64,000 nucleotides of DNA from Bimastos eiseni (GCA_959347315.1 OY365819.1:24320495-24384494); one strand, 5' to 3'. Counted from the first letter of the stretch, positions 1 to 14,150 are shown. Numbers and translations are program-made. Notes: a model not told the origin generated them from the letters alone.

Positions 1-175
1 CACCCTTTTGACTGCGCCCTTTTGAGTGTCACCCTTTTGACTGCGCCCTTTTGAGTGTCACCCTTTTGACTGCGCCCTTTTGAGTGTTGCCCATAAGAGT
101 GTCGCTCTTATTGGCCGGTCGCCTTTATGTACGCGCTCTTTTGATGGTCGCCCTTTGTGCGCTCTCTTATGAGGG
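1..175. repeat. Tandem array, 29-bp unit, cut by the window edge
   Basis: Three near-identical 29-bp copies of a unit built from 'cacccttttgactgcg' and 'cccttttgagtgt' fill 1-87. Diverged copies continue to about 175 (for example 'cgctcttttgatggtcg'). The array starts before the window. The ORF crossing it on the minus strand is a by-product of the repeat. Confidence 0.85.
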
Positions 176-3100
176 TAAACCCATTGATGCCATATTGGCG
201 TCATGTTGGCTCTTGCATCATCAATAGTTATGCTGATGGTGTGCAGTCCTTGATCCATTATTATCGGTCTGATTGTGCTTTGATCGCTGTTCGACAGAGC
301 TGTTGATTAGTATCTAATCATTTGCTTTCAAGTTCCTCTAGGACGCACTTTATTTGACTGGATGGCAGCGTTGAATGGTGGCTGAAACAGCCCCATAATT
401 ATTTTGACATCAGTTTGTTTGAAAGCTGTTAGACTAGCTGCTATACAGTCCTAATATTGGAGCGAAATAATTGTGCTGTTCTTATGTTCGTGACAAAAGC
501 ATCGCATGAGCATGTAACATTACCCTTCTTCAATTATTTGCAAAAAGAGAACCGACAAAAACGCTGGCATCGCAACACTCACTCTATGGTCATATTCGTA
601 GAGTCAGACCAACGTACAAAAGACATTGAAACAATGCATCCTAATATCAATCTGTTTTGTCTTTCATCAGATCTCTCATCTCACTTTACGCTGAGGGTAA
701 AAGAAGAAAGTGTTAGGAAAACTGAGACCTGAGACAGAACATGAATACATATAATTATAAGAATAAGAAATAACGGAGATTCGAACGGCCCCAGTAGGTA
801 GGAACCCCAGGTGGCAGCATTGGACGGAGTAGTTGATCAGGAACCCAAAGACCGAATCCCTGACGATTCAGATAACACAGTTAGGTCTACCATTACAGCA
901 AGGGTTCAGTAGCCAAAATTCTCCAGTATCCGACCGATACGATCATTGCAAGTGATATGACATAAGTTGCAATTAGATCTTAACTAATATCGAAATCCAG
1001 AGGGAAATAAACTATATGCGGCATAAAAGAACAAACCGATGACTAGTGAAACTCTGACGTAACTGTCACTATACTCCACTGAAAGAAGTAGCTAGAATAT
1101 TTTTGATCAACAAACCGAATGTGTAGGATGCGACTTGTGTGGTGGAGTTTCCGATGTTCAGAAGACGTGCTATGTTCTGAAAGAATGTTTTAATCTGATT
1201 CCATTTAAATGCGTCATGAGTTCCATTGGAATGGGCTGCGATGGTCTTCCAATCATCAATCAGAAAACCCAAGTCAATCGCACAATCTACAGCAAAGCAT
1301 TTGTGGGCAGCACTTTTATGAAACAATAGGTTTCAAATTATATAACGTCACAGTGATTTTATATAAATGTGAAATCTACCTGGTCTTGTCGAAAACATTA
1401 ATCACCATTTTAATTACCACCAATGATCGACCCATCCTCATCTAATCTTCCACATACATCTTGGAACTGACAGTTAAGCTAGATTTGAATCGAGTTACAT
1501 GTACCTCTGGAGGTCAGTCGTCTACTGCTGTATTAAAGTATTATGATATTCAATAATATATTGGAGAAATGGAATTACTTGCGCTGAATGGGATTCTTGG
1601 CGAAAACCATTTTAGAGACGAGCAAAGACCAGAATGTGACCACATGTTAGAGATGTACTCAACAGAAACTCGCTACGTCAGCGCTATGCAAATTCTGGTT
1701 TCACACATCATTATGTACCTCATAAACTTTTCCTTATTACAGTGTGGCTAATAGCAATTAAGTAAATAACATTTGGAAACAAACGATTGGCTGTTTTTCA
1801 GATTTCATTGCCTTAATTTATTCCTTATTAATATTTAATGCAAGTTCTACCCATACTAAAGGTTTCGTCGTATTCTCTACTAAAGTGCAGGTTAGCTAAT
1901 TATGCAAAAGGCCTAAATCAAAGCTCACCGTGCAAAATATTTGATGCAATAACTCCTGTTATGAGAAAACTGCAAACCAGTATGCAGATACAAAACATTG
2001 TTTACTTGAAGACGAATAGTCCGGTCGGTATCTCTTCTGGCTGTTCAAACAGTATTAAAGGTTATGGAGTTCAATATCAGTTATATTTGTGGGTGTATAT
2101 AGGCTATATCAGGACATTAGTTTCTCAATGCACAAGACAACCCATTAATGACAATATAAATGGCCTAAAAGTAGGCCTACTCTATGTGCGAAGACTAAGA
2201 ACAGTGCACTGAGCAATAGAATTGAAAGCAAGTTTAGGAAGGTAGGAAGTATTTGAGACTCAATTAAGCTTAGAATCAATAAAATTATGAGGGCCAATGA
2301 CTCTACCCCTAACTCACCGCCTGAGCTATAACTGATAGAGCACGAGTTGTACTCTGGGAATTGTCTAAGAACCTAGGATTTGTGTTCCTGAACATAAGAT
2401 TGAATGACAATTCCGTTAACTGGTCTGTTGCACGCAAACCCTTGTGGAGCCCCACAAAAATAAGTCAAATTAGGATCCGTCCGTTCTGTTCATTGCATGT
2501 GCGTGATGCAGTCATCGTTGACTCATCTACGTGTTTGTGCATAAGTTAATGACAACATGCGGTCATAATTATATTTAACAGAGGACTGGGTAATGGGTTG
2601 TCTAGCAACTTCTAGGCAGATTGACGACGTACAATTTATCTGCTACTTAAGCAAGACCCCCGGGAACCCTTAAAATTTAATTCATTCCATGAATTCCTCT
2701 CAACACATAATAACCATAACCATGTGTTTTTAGTGTACCAAACATAAACATAAACAATTATCATTTTAGAACAGAAGAACAAAATTGGAAGGGTACAATC
2801 GCGATACAATATAAACCCTAAAGGGACCAACTGGTCCCGCTAGCAGGGCCACCCTTACTAAAAGTTCACAACCTCAGTTTCAGGAAAGTGCATCTTTATT
2901 TTCTAAAACCGGTTTTCACAACAACAACAAAGTTTTCCAATGACTACACTGCGCACTAGGACCAGTTAGATTGAGTTAGGTGGATCCAACTAGACCTGGT
3001 GTAAAGATTATTCAAATTATGCATGCCTACTTTTCTATTGTGAGTCCAGTAAATGTATAGCTGAGGCAGCAACTAGGTCTATCCATTATCTATAGATTGT

Positions 3101-4144
3101 TTCGGTAAATAGTCAAGCGTCACTGCTCTTACTATTAAAATGCCGACTGCCTGTTTTTCATCGTCCTAGCCAAATGGTCAATATATTCTTCGTATATGTA
3201 AGAATTGTTCTTCCAATTTGTGAAGTGCAGTGGTGGGGAGGATTGACCTTTGTGCATATGGCAAAACCCAAGGGCAGAGGCGGATGTGTTGGCAAATTGA
3301 TTGAGAATAACAATGAGAAAATAAGAAAGGCCGATCAATATTGCACCTAAGTTTAATATTCTACAACCGATCGTTAAAGGTCTTATGTATAATTGGTAAA
3401 TGCATGTCAATGTGACGGAAGGTTGTTTGCAATGTTCTCTAATGATTAAACTAACCACACACCTGACCATTAGGATCGCCACATTTCTGTCCTCGCTGGA
3501 CTCTGGAATTAGTGCAAATCCGATGAGTTTTTATATGTGGAGATAAGTGGGTACCCTACGTGGTTTGTAATTGACATTTGACATTCTCCTCTTTCAAAGT
3601 TTCTTTTCTCTTCAAAGATACCAATGTACTCTGCAGGTGGCAAATTGAGCTTCAAATCTTTACAGAAAGAAAAGAATTAAGAAAACTTCTATTTATTTTA
3701 CATGTATCCTTAATAGTGCTTACTTTAGCAGCATAATGTGAGTCCGTATTTCAATTATTCAGTTTTACCCATTTTCTACGCGCACAGGTTGCACTCCAAA
3801 TTTGAAAAAAACTATGCTGGTTTCAAGCATTTATGTTTTGTTGTTATCTGATAACATTGAGCAAAATAAATATTTTATGTTCGGATTTTCTAGGTTTTGT
3901 GTCTTTAACCCTAAACGGTGGTTGATTAATCAATAAAATGACGTCAAATCGAAAGATCGAAAGAGCAAGAATATATACGGTCAGAAAAGGTAGGTTTTTA
4001 TTCTTGCTAGCTTACAACCTGAAAATATGATAGAACTACGTATGTTTTCACGGTAATCAGTGATATTATTCATATATTGACATTTCAAGCTAAGACCAGG
4101 ACTGGTGAAAGTAATTTCGCACCCTGCAAGGGTGCGCAAGTAGC
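176..4144. other. No recognisable gene
   Basis: AT-rich sequence with only short ORFs lacking recognisable domains. ORFs such as 457-732 and 1838-2212 have no familiar motif and I do not call them genes. Nothing else was seen. Confidence 0.5.
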
Positions 4145-4435
4145 GAAGGTTCTGGTCTATAGTCCGAAGGTTCGATGGTCCGAAAGTTCGATGGGCCAAA
4201 GATTGCATGGTGCTCGGTCGATAGGTGATGAGATTGCAATTTTAATGGTAGATGAATTGATGGAAAGAATTATGTTTGGCTAGATGCTGGATTACACCAT
4301 TGTTTTCATTCATCCAGCTTCCATTTAGGCATAATTCTTCTCATTACACATTCTTTTCATCAATTAATCCAGCTTCTACTTAAATTAATGTCGGAGTACG
4401 GAATCTATCGAACCTTTGGATTATCGAACGGACAT
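4145..4435. mobile_element. MITE-like element, copy 1 (CGAAGGTTCGAT termini)
   Basis: The left end carries 'agtccgaaggttcgatggtc' and a diverged second copy. The right end carries the inverted form 'tatcgaacctttggattatc'. The core includes sub-repeats around 'catccagcttccatttaggc' and ends with 'taatgtcggagta'. No coding capacity. It is homologous over its whole length to 7889-8250, so this is a dispersed non-autonomous element with terminal inverted repeats. Confidence 0.7.
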
Positions 4436-7400
4436 CAGACTTAACGTGTACATGCTTTTCAATTATAGTTAAGAGCAGTGTTCCCCTAATTTTCTGTAGG
4501 TCGTGTGCTCAAGAAATTTTGTGGTTCACACTTTTGTGCGCAGGTCCGAGCTGAATGCGATAAATAGTTAGATTAAGACCATATGGTGCTAAGTTCTATT
4601 CTGCCGTCTAGAATGTAATTTTTAATTCGGATGAGCAATTCATAATTAAATTCTTCTAAACGGTTACCGGTAAGCTACGTGGTTTGGTTTTAAGATTAGG
4701 CCGTTTCATTAACATGAATCCGCGTTCACAGTCGACACCTGAAGCCAAAAGAGTTCCTCCTATATCCATCAGCTTTGAAAGATCTAGAAACTGTTCACTC
4801 TGAAGTTCAAATGCAACCATTTCTGGATTTTTAGAGATCAATGCATATATAGGCCTACTTTTAATCCTCTCAGCTACAACAAACATATAGGCCTAGTTGT
4901 TGTAATGTTGAGTAATGGCACAAATGCCATCGTTTCCCAGAAGATCCTTGTACTTTGAGGAGTGACTCTTAATTATCTGTTCAACACCAAAATTAAAACT
5001 AGCCTACATTGTGCAATATCTTCGTAAGATTAAACTTGAACTTCGTGTTTGGGTAATCTCTCTTCCTTGCACTCGGTGTATCAGTTTCTACTATTTCATT
5101 AAGTCATTCGTTGTTGAATGATGCCGAACATTTTTCGGGACTTTAGATAGAGACATTTTTAGATGGTCGATTTTAAATCTTTTATTATTACTGCTAAATA
5201 CTTACATTTACATTTCTCAATTATTACAAAACCAAAGCGCGCAAACTGACTTTAACTAACACAGTAGCAGATTATGTCATTATTTTTAGCTGAAAGTTTA
5301 TCGATGGCGCGTGGCTGCATTAGCTGAGCAACAAACGGGCATCTTGGCCGTGCAAGAGCTTAAAATAGAACATGAGCTCATGAACCTCAGCCCCTTGAGC
5401 CTGGCAATAGCATACCAGGTATACGGGCTAACGAGGCTAACACGTATTTTAGAGCAGATAATTATATACCTTATTGTAATTAGCTTTCAATTTATTTTAA
5501 ATTTTCTATTCTGTCAAGCTAACTATTTATTTAGTCATCCCATTTTGAAACATAAGTCCATTTGGAAGAGAGAAGACATTGTCACTCGTTTGGTTACACA
5601 AATGCCCTGGGCTCAGAGAGAGTTACCAAAGTGTTGCGTGAGCAACAGACCCATAGTACACTGTTTGTACTGTTCCTTGACGACGATGTCCTGGTCACTA
5701 GATTCAAAAGTACAATTGCGTAATGCAAGGCGTGGAAAAGGAGTGCATGCATGCCTTTAGCACACTCATGGCAATTCTGTTGATCTCGGGATGTAACGAC
5801 TTGCCACGTTGCACCATGGTTTGGGAGCAATCTGCAGTTTGTCACAATAATGCACTTTCATTAGGTTAAGAGCCACAACAGATTCGATGAACTACTCCGA
5901 TTTCTATACATAGCTGACAACGAGTCTGGACAGTTTGGATCGATTTGCCAAAGTTCGGCCACTGTAGATCTACACAATGCTCAATATGTGTTGTCTGAAG
6001 TTCTGGCCCATCCCCAAAATATGTCTTTATCGATGAGTCGATGGTCTTTATTTTGAAAAACACCACACCAAGCAGTTTATTTGAACCAAACCTGTGAGAT
6101 TCGGTTACAAAAGTCTACTCTTTGAAAGACCAACATCGCTTCCATGTCATGTTTATTTTGACAGCAATTTTAGCCGCTTAAGCAAATCGCACTAAGTAGG
6201 CCTACACGTGGACGATGTTTCGCGGAAAAGCAAGTTGATCATGTGGTTGCCTCTGGTACAATGGTGTCTTGCAATACAAGAGCCTTGCATTTTGCATAAT
6301 TACATCCAAGATGTTCAAGCAGTTTCATGGATGTGGAGAAGTTGTCAAAAGAAACCTGCCATGGAAGCGCTGCTGGTATTTCAGATAGTAGGTCAAGTAC
6401 GACTGATCATGAACATCCTAAACCAAATCCATACTGCTCGTGGCTTATTCTTGGCCCCACTTGCATAGGGTTCAAATTGTATCATGTAGCACCCTGCACT
6501 GACAAGGCTCCATGTCTTGTAACGATACAAAATACGATACGATATGAGACGTGACGTCTATTTTACATCATTGCGTCCCGCACTTCAAGTCCTGGCCTTC
6601 ATTCTAAAACTTTAAAAATTCTACAAGGAAATCACTTTATACAGCAACTCAAACTGCTACAAATGAAGTCGCACACGTCAAATTGTCCCTTTATTTAACC
6701 CTTGTCTAACCAACGTCTACGAGCAAAATTGTACCTACATGTGAATCTACGTGTCTTCAACAGACATCACTTGCCTGTAGAGGCTAGCAGGTTTCTAGGC
6801 CTAAGGTAGAGTTTAACAAACAAAACCTGATATAAAATCATATTGAGTGTGAAGCATATAACGAAACACAAATAAAACTTTACCCAGACTGAATATATAA
6901 TGTTGAAAAGTACAGCCTGCGTAGCAATCTCAAAGGCTTCTTCCAGTCAAAATAGTTCTGTTAGTCTCCGTCTCTACCGCTTCAAACAGACCCGCGCATT
7001 ATGCTGTTACTCCTGGAATCAAATACACAAATGTAATGAATAAGAGTTGAAATGATTATATTTTGAATTATTCAACGGTATCTTAGCCCGCGGGATACCT
7101 GCTGGAGTGCTTTCTAAAACATCGCGGTATAAACGTATGAATCAAATTCAATGAAGTTAAAACCAGACGAATTTTGCCTGTTGGGTATAATCGCTTGTTA
7201 TTGAGATAAAATTAATTCAGGAAAGGCACTACAGATCTTAGATGAATATTATGGAAAACTTTGACCTTATTGGACGCGTTCGACATAATTAATAATTTTT
7301 TTGCTTTGCGATAGCGCCAGTTCAAAATTCATTGCCTCTACTTTCGATCAGAGAGTTTTAAAATGTGACTGTGTTTTAAGGCCGTAAAATACATTACATC

Positions 7401-7888
7401 TAAATGTGTTCCAAAGCTACTAATCTCGACTTATACAACGCAATTATTGACACGCCATAATGTCCAACGACCGAGCCTTGAAGAATCATTGACGTAGAGC
7501 CGACCACAGTCAAATTATTGTTTACATGCACCTCATTCCAATTATTAAACGGAGGATTTATAGAGCGCCTTAACGCAGCCATGCCGCTATAAGGGTGCTA
7601 ATGTAACGTTAGACAAGGTAAGAAAATAATAGACATGATAGAGTTTTTCATTTTATGATCAGGAACATAATCTTATAAAATACATCAATGCTTGAAACCA
7701 AATACCTTAAATCGGACGGGGATCACGTTAAGTATAACTCAGCACCAACCTTATACACGAGGAGCCAATGGATTGCCAGCAAATAGATATTCCAACTGAT
7801 CACTTTTTAGTCAAATGAGTTTCATCTATGCGATAAATACAGATACCAACTATTATAAATCAGCACTAGTACAACCCAATATTCGCTA
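4436..7888. other. No recognisable gene
   Basis: AT-rich unique-looking sequence. ORFs at 5311-5760 and 6208-6468 were read and show no family motif, signal peptide or neighbouring exon support. Nothing else was seen. Confidence 0.5.
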
Positions 7889-8250
7889 GAAGGTTCTGTA
7901 TCGATTGTCCGAAGGTTCGATAGTCCGAAGATTGCACGGTGACAAGTCTGTAGATGATAAGATTGTGGTTTTAATGGTTTTAATGAATTGATGAGAAGAA
8001 TTACGTTTTGTTAGAAGCTGGATTGCATAATTCTTTTCATTTATCCAGCTTCCATTTAGGCATGATTCTTTTCATATAAATCCAGCTCCCAGTTTTACAC
8101 ATTGTTTTCATCAATTAATCCAGATTTTAGCTAAATTAATGTCGGAGTATAGAATCTTCGGACTATCGAACCTTCGGACTATCGAACCTTCGGACTATCG
8201 AACCTTCGGACTATCGAAGCTTCGGACATAGAACCTTCGGAACGGACACC
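7889..8250. mobile_element. MITE-like element, copy 2, with expanded right terminus
   Basis: Same family as 4145-4435: left end 'gtccgaaggttcgatagtcc', matching core, and the shared 'ctaaattaatgtcggagta' before the right end. The right terminus has grown into about four tandem 16-bp units of 'cttcggactatcgaac' (roughly 8155-8235), where copy 1 has about two degenerate units. Non-coding. Confidence 0.75.
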
Positions 8251-8289
8251 CGCTAGATGCACTCGAATCTGTTTACTACTGGATGTAAG

Positions 8290-8957
8290 TGGGTAATCTT
8301 GTAGTTTAGCGTATTTAATTATTGCTCAGTTCTTATCCTGAATTTTAGAACATTTAATTATTTCCTTCATTATATCATGCATTTTGTAGGTAGAAACTGG
8401 ATTGATGATAATTATTATGCTTTAAATGGAAGCTGGGTCTATAAAAGGAATTTTAAAAGTGTGTTTTAGAGTATTTCATTAAACAAAATGTTGATCAGAA
8501 ATTCCACTAGATTTCATCGCTACGCTATTTTGTCATCAATCGAATTTCTAATTATGAATGCTGCTATTTTCACCGATCCAGCTTCCATTCATGCGTATTT
8601 CTCATCTTCGATCCAGCTTCCATTTAAGCATATTTTTTCATCAATAGAGCTTCCATTTAGGTATATTTATTTTTGTCAATCACGTTTGTGCTCGCGTACA
8701 CGGCCTTGTTTACATCGATTCCACGTCCTTCGTAACGACATTCTCGCACCAATCAAGCATGATATTTTCATTCATCCAATTCAATTCAGCAGAATTTCTT
8801 TCATCAATCCAGTTTCTACTTGCACATTATATTGTTTCATCGATCCCGTCTCCATTTGAGCCACAGTTCGACATCTATTCACGTCAAATAATTAAATAGG
8901 CATTTTTTTTAAAGAAACTTTTGTGGAAAAAAATACGCTAAACTACATGATTACCTG
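8290..8957. mobile_element. Palindromic MITE-like element sharing the same core repeats
   Basis: The ends form an inverted repeat: 'gtagtttagcgtattt' near 8300 and 'aaatacgctaaactac' near 8932. Inside, sub-repeats containing 'atccagcttccattta' occur in direct orientation at about 8570-8860, and in inverted orientation at about 8390-8445 ('gtagaaactggattgatga'). The core is therefore partly palindromic. It shares the sub-repeat with the two elements above but has different ends. The 123-codon ORF at 8488-8859 is a reading of the repeats, not a gene. Confidence 0.65.
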
Positions 8958-9414
8958 TAATGTGTTTACCTCGTTCTCGACAACCTATGACAATTTATCT
9001 CAAGTTCTCCAACAGGATCATATTGCACACTATTCTGCCCTCATACGAAAGACCATCGCAACTGGAAATGTGGCTATTTTGAGTTAGGTGCAGTTTTAGC
9101 ATGCTATGATGGTCTTACGCCTTGGTAGGAAGTATGAAACGTCTATCTCAATTCAATCATAGAGATCTAGCACTTTATAATTCCACGCACCTGCAGCGAT
9201 CGTAGGCCTATATAGTACTAAGAAAGAACAACGCATCTGCACATGCCTTGTTTCTTGCTATTACGACATAACGTGATTCATGGAAACATGCTTCTCGCGC
9301 ATGCGCAAATGGCATTTTCGAACAATGCTTTATTAACATTTCACGGAATTGAGTTATTATTAAACATCATTTCTTCATTTATCGCACTGTAATGGTATGC
9401 AAAATTCTAGCAAC

Positions 9415-9600
9415 ACAGAATGGCAGACAGGCAAACAAACAGATACAGAAGAACAGGCAGGCAGAGAGACAGACAGAAGAACAGACAGGTAGAGAGACAG
9501 AGAGAGGGACAGACAGGCACACAAACAGACACACAGACAAGGACAGACAGGTAGTGAGAAAAACAGAAGGACAGAGAGGCAAACAAACATACACACGCTG
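9415..9600. repeat. CAGA/GACA microsatellite
   Basis: Imperfect (CAGA)n/(GACAGA)n tract. Overlapping ORFs in three frames on both strands are products of the low-complexity sequence. Confidence 0.9.
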
Positions 9601-12600
9601 AAGGACAATATAATTAGCGTTTTGCTCTTAATATAGTAGCTAATATGACTTCACCACTGTTCGAACACTAGCGATGCCAGACCTAAGCCTGGAAAAGAAG
9701 GAGGATGACGTTAAGGACATGTATTATTACACACAACGTCGTTAAAGAGTAACTTGTGCTGTCAAGGGCGAATGACTTACTCAAGGTTCCTACACAGTAA
9801 CTGCATCAAGAGAGAAGACTCGATCCCTACTCTCCTCGTAGCAGGTCGAACTCTCTAATCAGTCGGACACCGTGACACGTGATATCCAGCAAAATAGCGA
9901 GGAATTTGGACCTAATACGTACACCCTATAAGGAAAGTGACATATAGTATTGAATCAGTAGTTTTAATTTAGCGACGTTGTGTGATAACAAAGATCGCTA
10001 GCGTGGCCCCTCCACCTTTATCCAGACTTGGGACTGGCACTGCCAGAGCGCACGACGTGTAATGTAATGATATGCAATGGCACTGAATATTTAGATAGCG
10101 CCTCTTCAAGATACCTAGTCAAAGGCGACCTTTACACTCGCCTATATATAACTGTAAGTTCACGCGGATTATTTCCATCAGCTAGCATAATAAAGCCCAA
10201 AAGAGTCACCAATGGTGGTCAACGCTCGAACGTGGAATCAATAAACTGATTCCCGTCAACAGGTGACAGATGGATGACATCGATGTTTAGAGTCTATGGG
10301 CCAAGTTGAAATGTTAGAGCGACGACCGTAGATATCGTTCACAATAACGGTGACGACATCGACAAGTAGATGATCACTGGTGTAAGATGACGTACGTCCA
10401 GATATACGCCGAGGCACAATGATGACGTAGGCAGATCCTTCGCTGAGTGTCGTATTGGTCGGTAGATTGAATAGCCACTGAGAAGGCTTGTCTGACTTAT
10501 GCACAGCACCAACAAAATAAGCAGAGACACATTTGAATGCTTTATGCTATTTAAATGACATGTAAACAAGGCATCTGATCGAAATACAGATTTACTTACT
10601 CAATTCATTATTTACTCATTTAATGTGAGGTCATTAGCAGAATTCCTTTATTTAGTTTAAATTGACTTTTATAGGTGGAGTACCTTCATGGAAGAATGCA
10701 ATTTAAAAAAAACACAAAATCGAAAATGTTAGCCCTAATCAATTTAGACCCTATTTCTCTTAAACTAGAATCTGGTCCCTTTTCATGTAAACGTCCATGC
10801 CTTATTTCACTGTTCTCATTTCGACACCTTTAAGTTGAAGTCATAGATTATATAAATTCATAATTTATTGTCACTCTCCTACTAGTTTACAGTAAGGTTG
10901 TCAACACTGAGTACCCGGATAATTAAATCGATTTCGGGTGTCCGAAGTTCCGTAAAAATGCGCGATTTTACCTGAACATATACCAGAATTGTTCCGTTGG
11001 TCATATTGGCTGACTTCCCGGGCAATGAAATCGGTTCTCAGATAACCATATTGAGTAAAAATGAGCAATTCCCTACATTTCGTAACAAATTATCCAAATT
11101 ATTGAACAAATATCTCATGACCAAAGCAGTCGATTTTTTGTAGATTGGATAAACGCATCGTGTAGGATAAGGAATTTTGTCGTCCTCTGTTTCAATTCTA
11201 AAATGTCACTTTGTTACTCTAAAAAGGCGCTATGCTATAAATTTATTACGTTAGACCATTGCAGTTCAATATCATATAATCTGAAGACGATATTATGTTC
11301 AGATGTAAAAAAGTTTCTTCATAACTTCGCATTTTACGACACCTTTAAATTATTTCTGCTGTACGCTATATGTTTGTTGTTTCCGTTCAATCGGCAATGA
11401 CCGCCACCGCAAGTGTTATTAAACTGAAACTACTTCCAATCGTAAGGACTCATAGTACAGCATCAAAGCCAGTGGTCCAGATAGACTGAGGTCATTGTGG
11501 ACAGAATCTCCGGATCAAATGCCAAGCGATCAGATCAATTATAAGACCTCTCTAACGTTGTTGTATGAACCTGCATAAAATGCTCTTGTTACCTATTTTT
11601 GCGGTACTTCTGGTCCTCGCAAGCTCGTAATTATTAAACAATAATTTTAGGTACCACACAATTTCATAACTACAGATTAGACAAACGTATAATATAGTAA
11701 ACTATATTAATATCAGTTTCCTCTTATTCTAAAGGTAAACGTCGTTTTAATACAATAATAATTAACCCCAAAGTATAAAATGCAATAAAAACGACGAACT
11801 CATAGTTTTCAACAAACACCATTTAAGGCGTCAAAGCAAATCCTTACAATATAAAGAATATAATTCTTTGATTAACAACATCAAGTAATGCATCTGACAC
11901 CGTTAATCACCTACACATGTTGTGAATTAATGATTTCATACACATTGGACAATATTTGACAGCAATTGACCGCAGAATAAGTCGCAAATACACAAATGTA
12001 TTACATGTGATTTTATTTGTCGGATAAGTTCTGTTCAATGATTTTTTTAGAAATGAACATAATATATCTTGTGACATGATCACAATTGGGAATCTGGCCA
12101 ATAAATTGCGCTGCAGCTCGCAGTTCACAATCCAGACAAGACAACCTGCTACCCCTGGCAGACCAGAAACGAGGGCCAGACAGTAATCAAGTCGCGTTGT
12201 AACGAAGAAATGCACAAGCGTAGTTGCAGCGCTGGCCATTAGCAAACGTACAGCAAGCAGTAGGTCAACGGAAGATGGTCATAATGATAATAACAACTAA
12301 GGCGATGCAGATCTGGTTCAAAGATGAGCTACTGATCCAAGAGAATACAAAGTCACAGGATCAATTGCCTTCGGGATCAAATGATTACAGGATCAATAGA
12401 CAACTGGGTCAATTGACTACGGGATCAATTTACTACGGCAGAGGTCTCCAAAGTTTTGTAGCGGGAGGCCACATTGCAGACTTTTTAAAGCTCCGCTGGT
12501 CAAAACTACCAAAAACAGAAATTTACCCAAAAACCGCGAATGAATAACTGTAAACAAACTATTTATTCCTGCGGTTTGATGCAATGCAGAATTTCAATGC

Positions 12601-12806
12601 AGAATATCAATTACAATTAACTCTTCAGCGCACATCGAAAAACGAGTCCTTTCGGCTGTGTTAAGCTATATTTGTAGTTCTATTTATATCTGCTAGGTGG
12701 AAGAAACATTGCTGAAGTCGATAAAATCCCAACCACGGGGTTTTCCAATGATTTCGTAATGTCACTAGCCAGTGCTTAAAGCGTAAAAAAGAAGTGCCTG
12801 GACGCT
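9601..12806. other. No recognisable gene
   Basis: No domain-bearing ORF. A short irregular repeat of 'ggatcaattgactacg'-like units lies at about 12355-12430. A stretch near 10012-10045 resembles, in reverse complement, 20945-20985, suggesting a dispersed repeat I cannot name. Confidence 0.45.
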
Positions 12807-13360
12807 AGGGTCGTCCATAAATGACGTCAACAAAATCTTGGACAATTTTTTTACCCCTCCCCCCTTCGTCACACTTCGTCACAAATGTAATGACCATCTC
12901 AAATATGACGTAACGTCACAAGGCCCTGACTCCCTCCCAAAGAACCCAGATGTTGAGAAAATAATGCAAATTTTCTCATAATTATCAAAAAATTTAATTA
13001 TAACTACGAAATTATTTGAAATTATAATAGTAAAACGAAGAAAAATGGAGAAAGTAGCTTAAAATTATTAAAACTCTTTAATAACAGAAACTTGAAAATT
13101 TATGCCTCTTCATTCTCCCAGTCTGAAGCAAAATGCTCCTTCATGGAATACTAATATCGAATCTACACACTCCATTTTCTTAGTTTCATCGAATCTCTAT
13201 GGCCTGTGTGTTTGGGCGGGATAATTGATTCCTGATAAAGAGCTACAGAATGGCTGCCTCACTTCCAACACCCCACAACTGACATCGAACGAAGAAGCAG
13301 TCATCGCAAAAATTAAGAATACAATAATCGTAATTAGTGTTGTTGAATTGTGGTAACACC
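12807..13360 (+). mobile_element. Non-autonomous DNA transposon, copy A
   Basis: Begins 'agggtcgtccataaatgacg' and continues with 'cttcgtcacaaatgtaatga' and 'gcaaaatgctccttcatgga'. These blocks occur in the same order, reverse-complemented, at 26912 down to about 26200 (copy B). The right end is lost at the junction with the Gypsy remnant near 13.4 kb. Non-coding. Confidence 0.65.
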
Positions 13361-13429
13361 CTCTTTTCCTTTTCCCCTACCCCTCTGCCCCTTTCCCCTT
13401 TGCCCCCTTTCCTCATTGGGCTTAATCAA

Positions 13430-14150
13430 AGAGTTCCTTCAGTGAAGAGCCCTTCTGTTGTTCTAGTCTAAGGGTGTCGGCATCTGCTGTCCTCATGCTT
13501 AAATCCGTAGGTACCTCTTCCACGTACAAAAAGTCTGTCTAGTGTCTTTCAAAAATAGATTTTTGTTTGTCCAGAGAGAGTGGGGTGGCAGTCCTGCTAA
13601 CCCCCTGATTCTCTTATCTCTCTTCCCCAGCAAAGAACTCTTCCCAGATCAGTCGATCAGGAAACTCATCGTCTGATCTGGTCGGGGAGCTTGCTTGTCC
13701 GTCTGGTTGTCTGTCAGGTCACCATTGACCGCTAATACCGTGTAGTGAATAGCGGCCTACAACAAATTGCTTATCTAGGGAGTCAAAATTATTTCTTCTG
13801 GTAAGTCTGGAACAACAGCAAGTTCTGTTCTTACACTGGGTGCTATGTTGACTAACCCCTGTGATTCGTCGACATCCGGTTTTAACTTCAAACGGATGAC
13901 GTCACAGACCTGGGAAATTCCCTGTACACCCATATTTTTGACCTGTTTGTATATTGGGGCCTTGAGGGAACCTACCAATGACTACCTCACGCATGCTATC
14001 TGTGACCCAGAGTCTTCAAGCTCGTTTACGCTCATTAAATTTTCGATTCGTACCTTAACGTATGGCCTGATGTATAATTCGTCAGCGTCTATGTAGATGT
14101 TTTGATTCTCAACTGTAGTGTCTTGTGAGATGTTTCTACCCCTTCACTCA
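13430..14150 (-). pseudogene. Ty3/Gypsy-like protease and pol-linker remnant
   Basis: Minus-strand continuation of the gag gene. A retropepsin-type active-site motif, EDSGSQIA, is encoded at about 14000-14018 and is followed, after a TAG, by an open segment ending at 13775 that is compatible with the rest of a retroviral protease fold. Degenerate coding-like sequence ('DTLRLEQQKGSSLKELFD' near 13430-13500) resembles the start of a pol linker. No reverse transcriptase or integrase of this element is in the window, so it is a 5' fragment. Assignment to Gypsy rather than BEL/Pao rests mainly on the gag part. Confidence 0.55.

Noticed and set aside
1..175. CRISPR-like appearance of short repeats at the left edge
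   Set aside because: Units are contiguous without unique spacers; ordinary tandem repeat in a eukaryotic context.
8488..8859. 123-codon ORF with repeated SSI(Q/E)LPF-type units
   Set aside because: It is the translation of MITE core sub-repeats; the repeats continue outside the frame.
9780..9900. Possible tRNA- or SINE-like segment ('cgaactctctaatcagtcgg')
   Set aside because: Could not fold a cloverleaf or find intact A and B boxes; too degenerate to call.
12430..12500. Single hAT-like terminus ('cagaggtctccaaagttttg')
   Set aside because: No matching inverted end or 8-bp target copy was found nearby.
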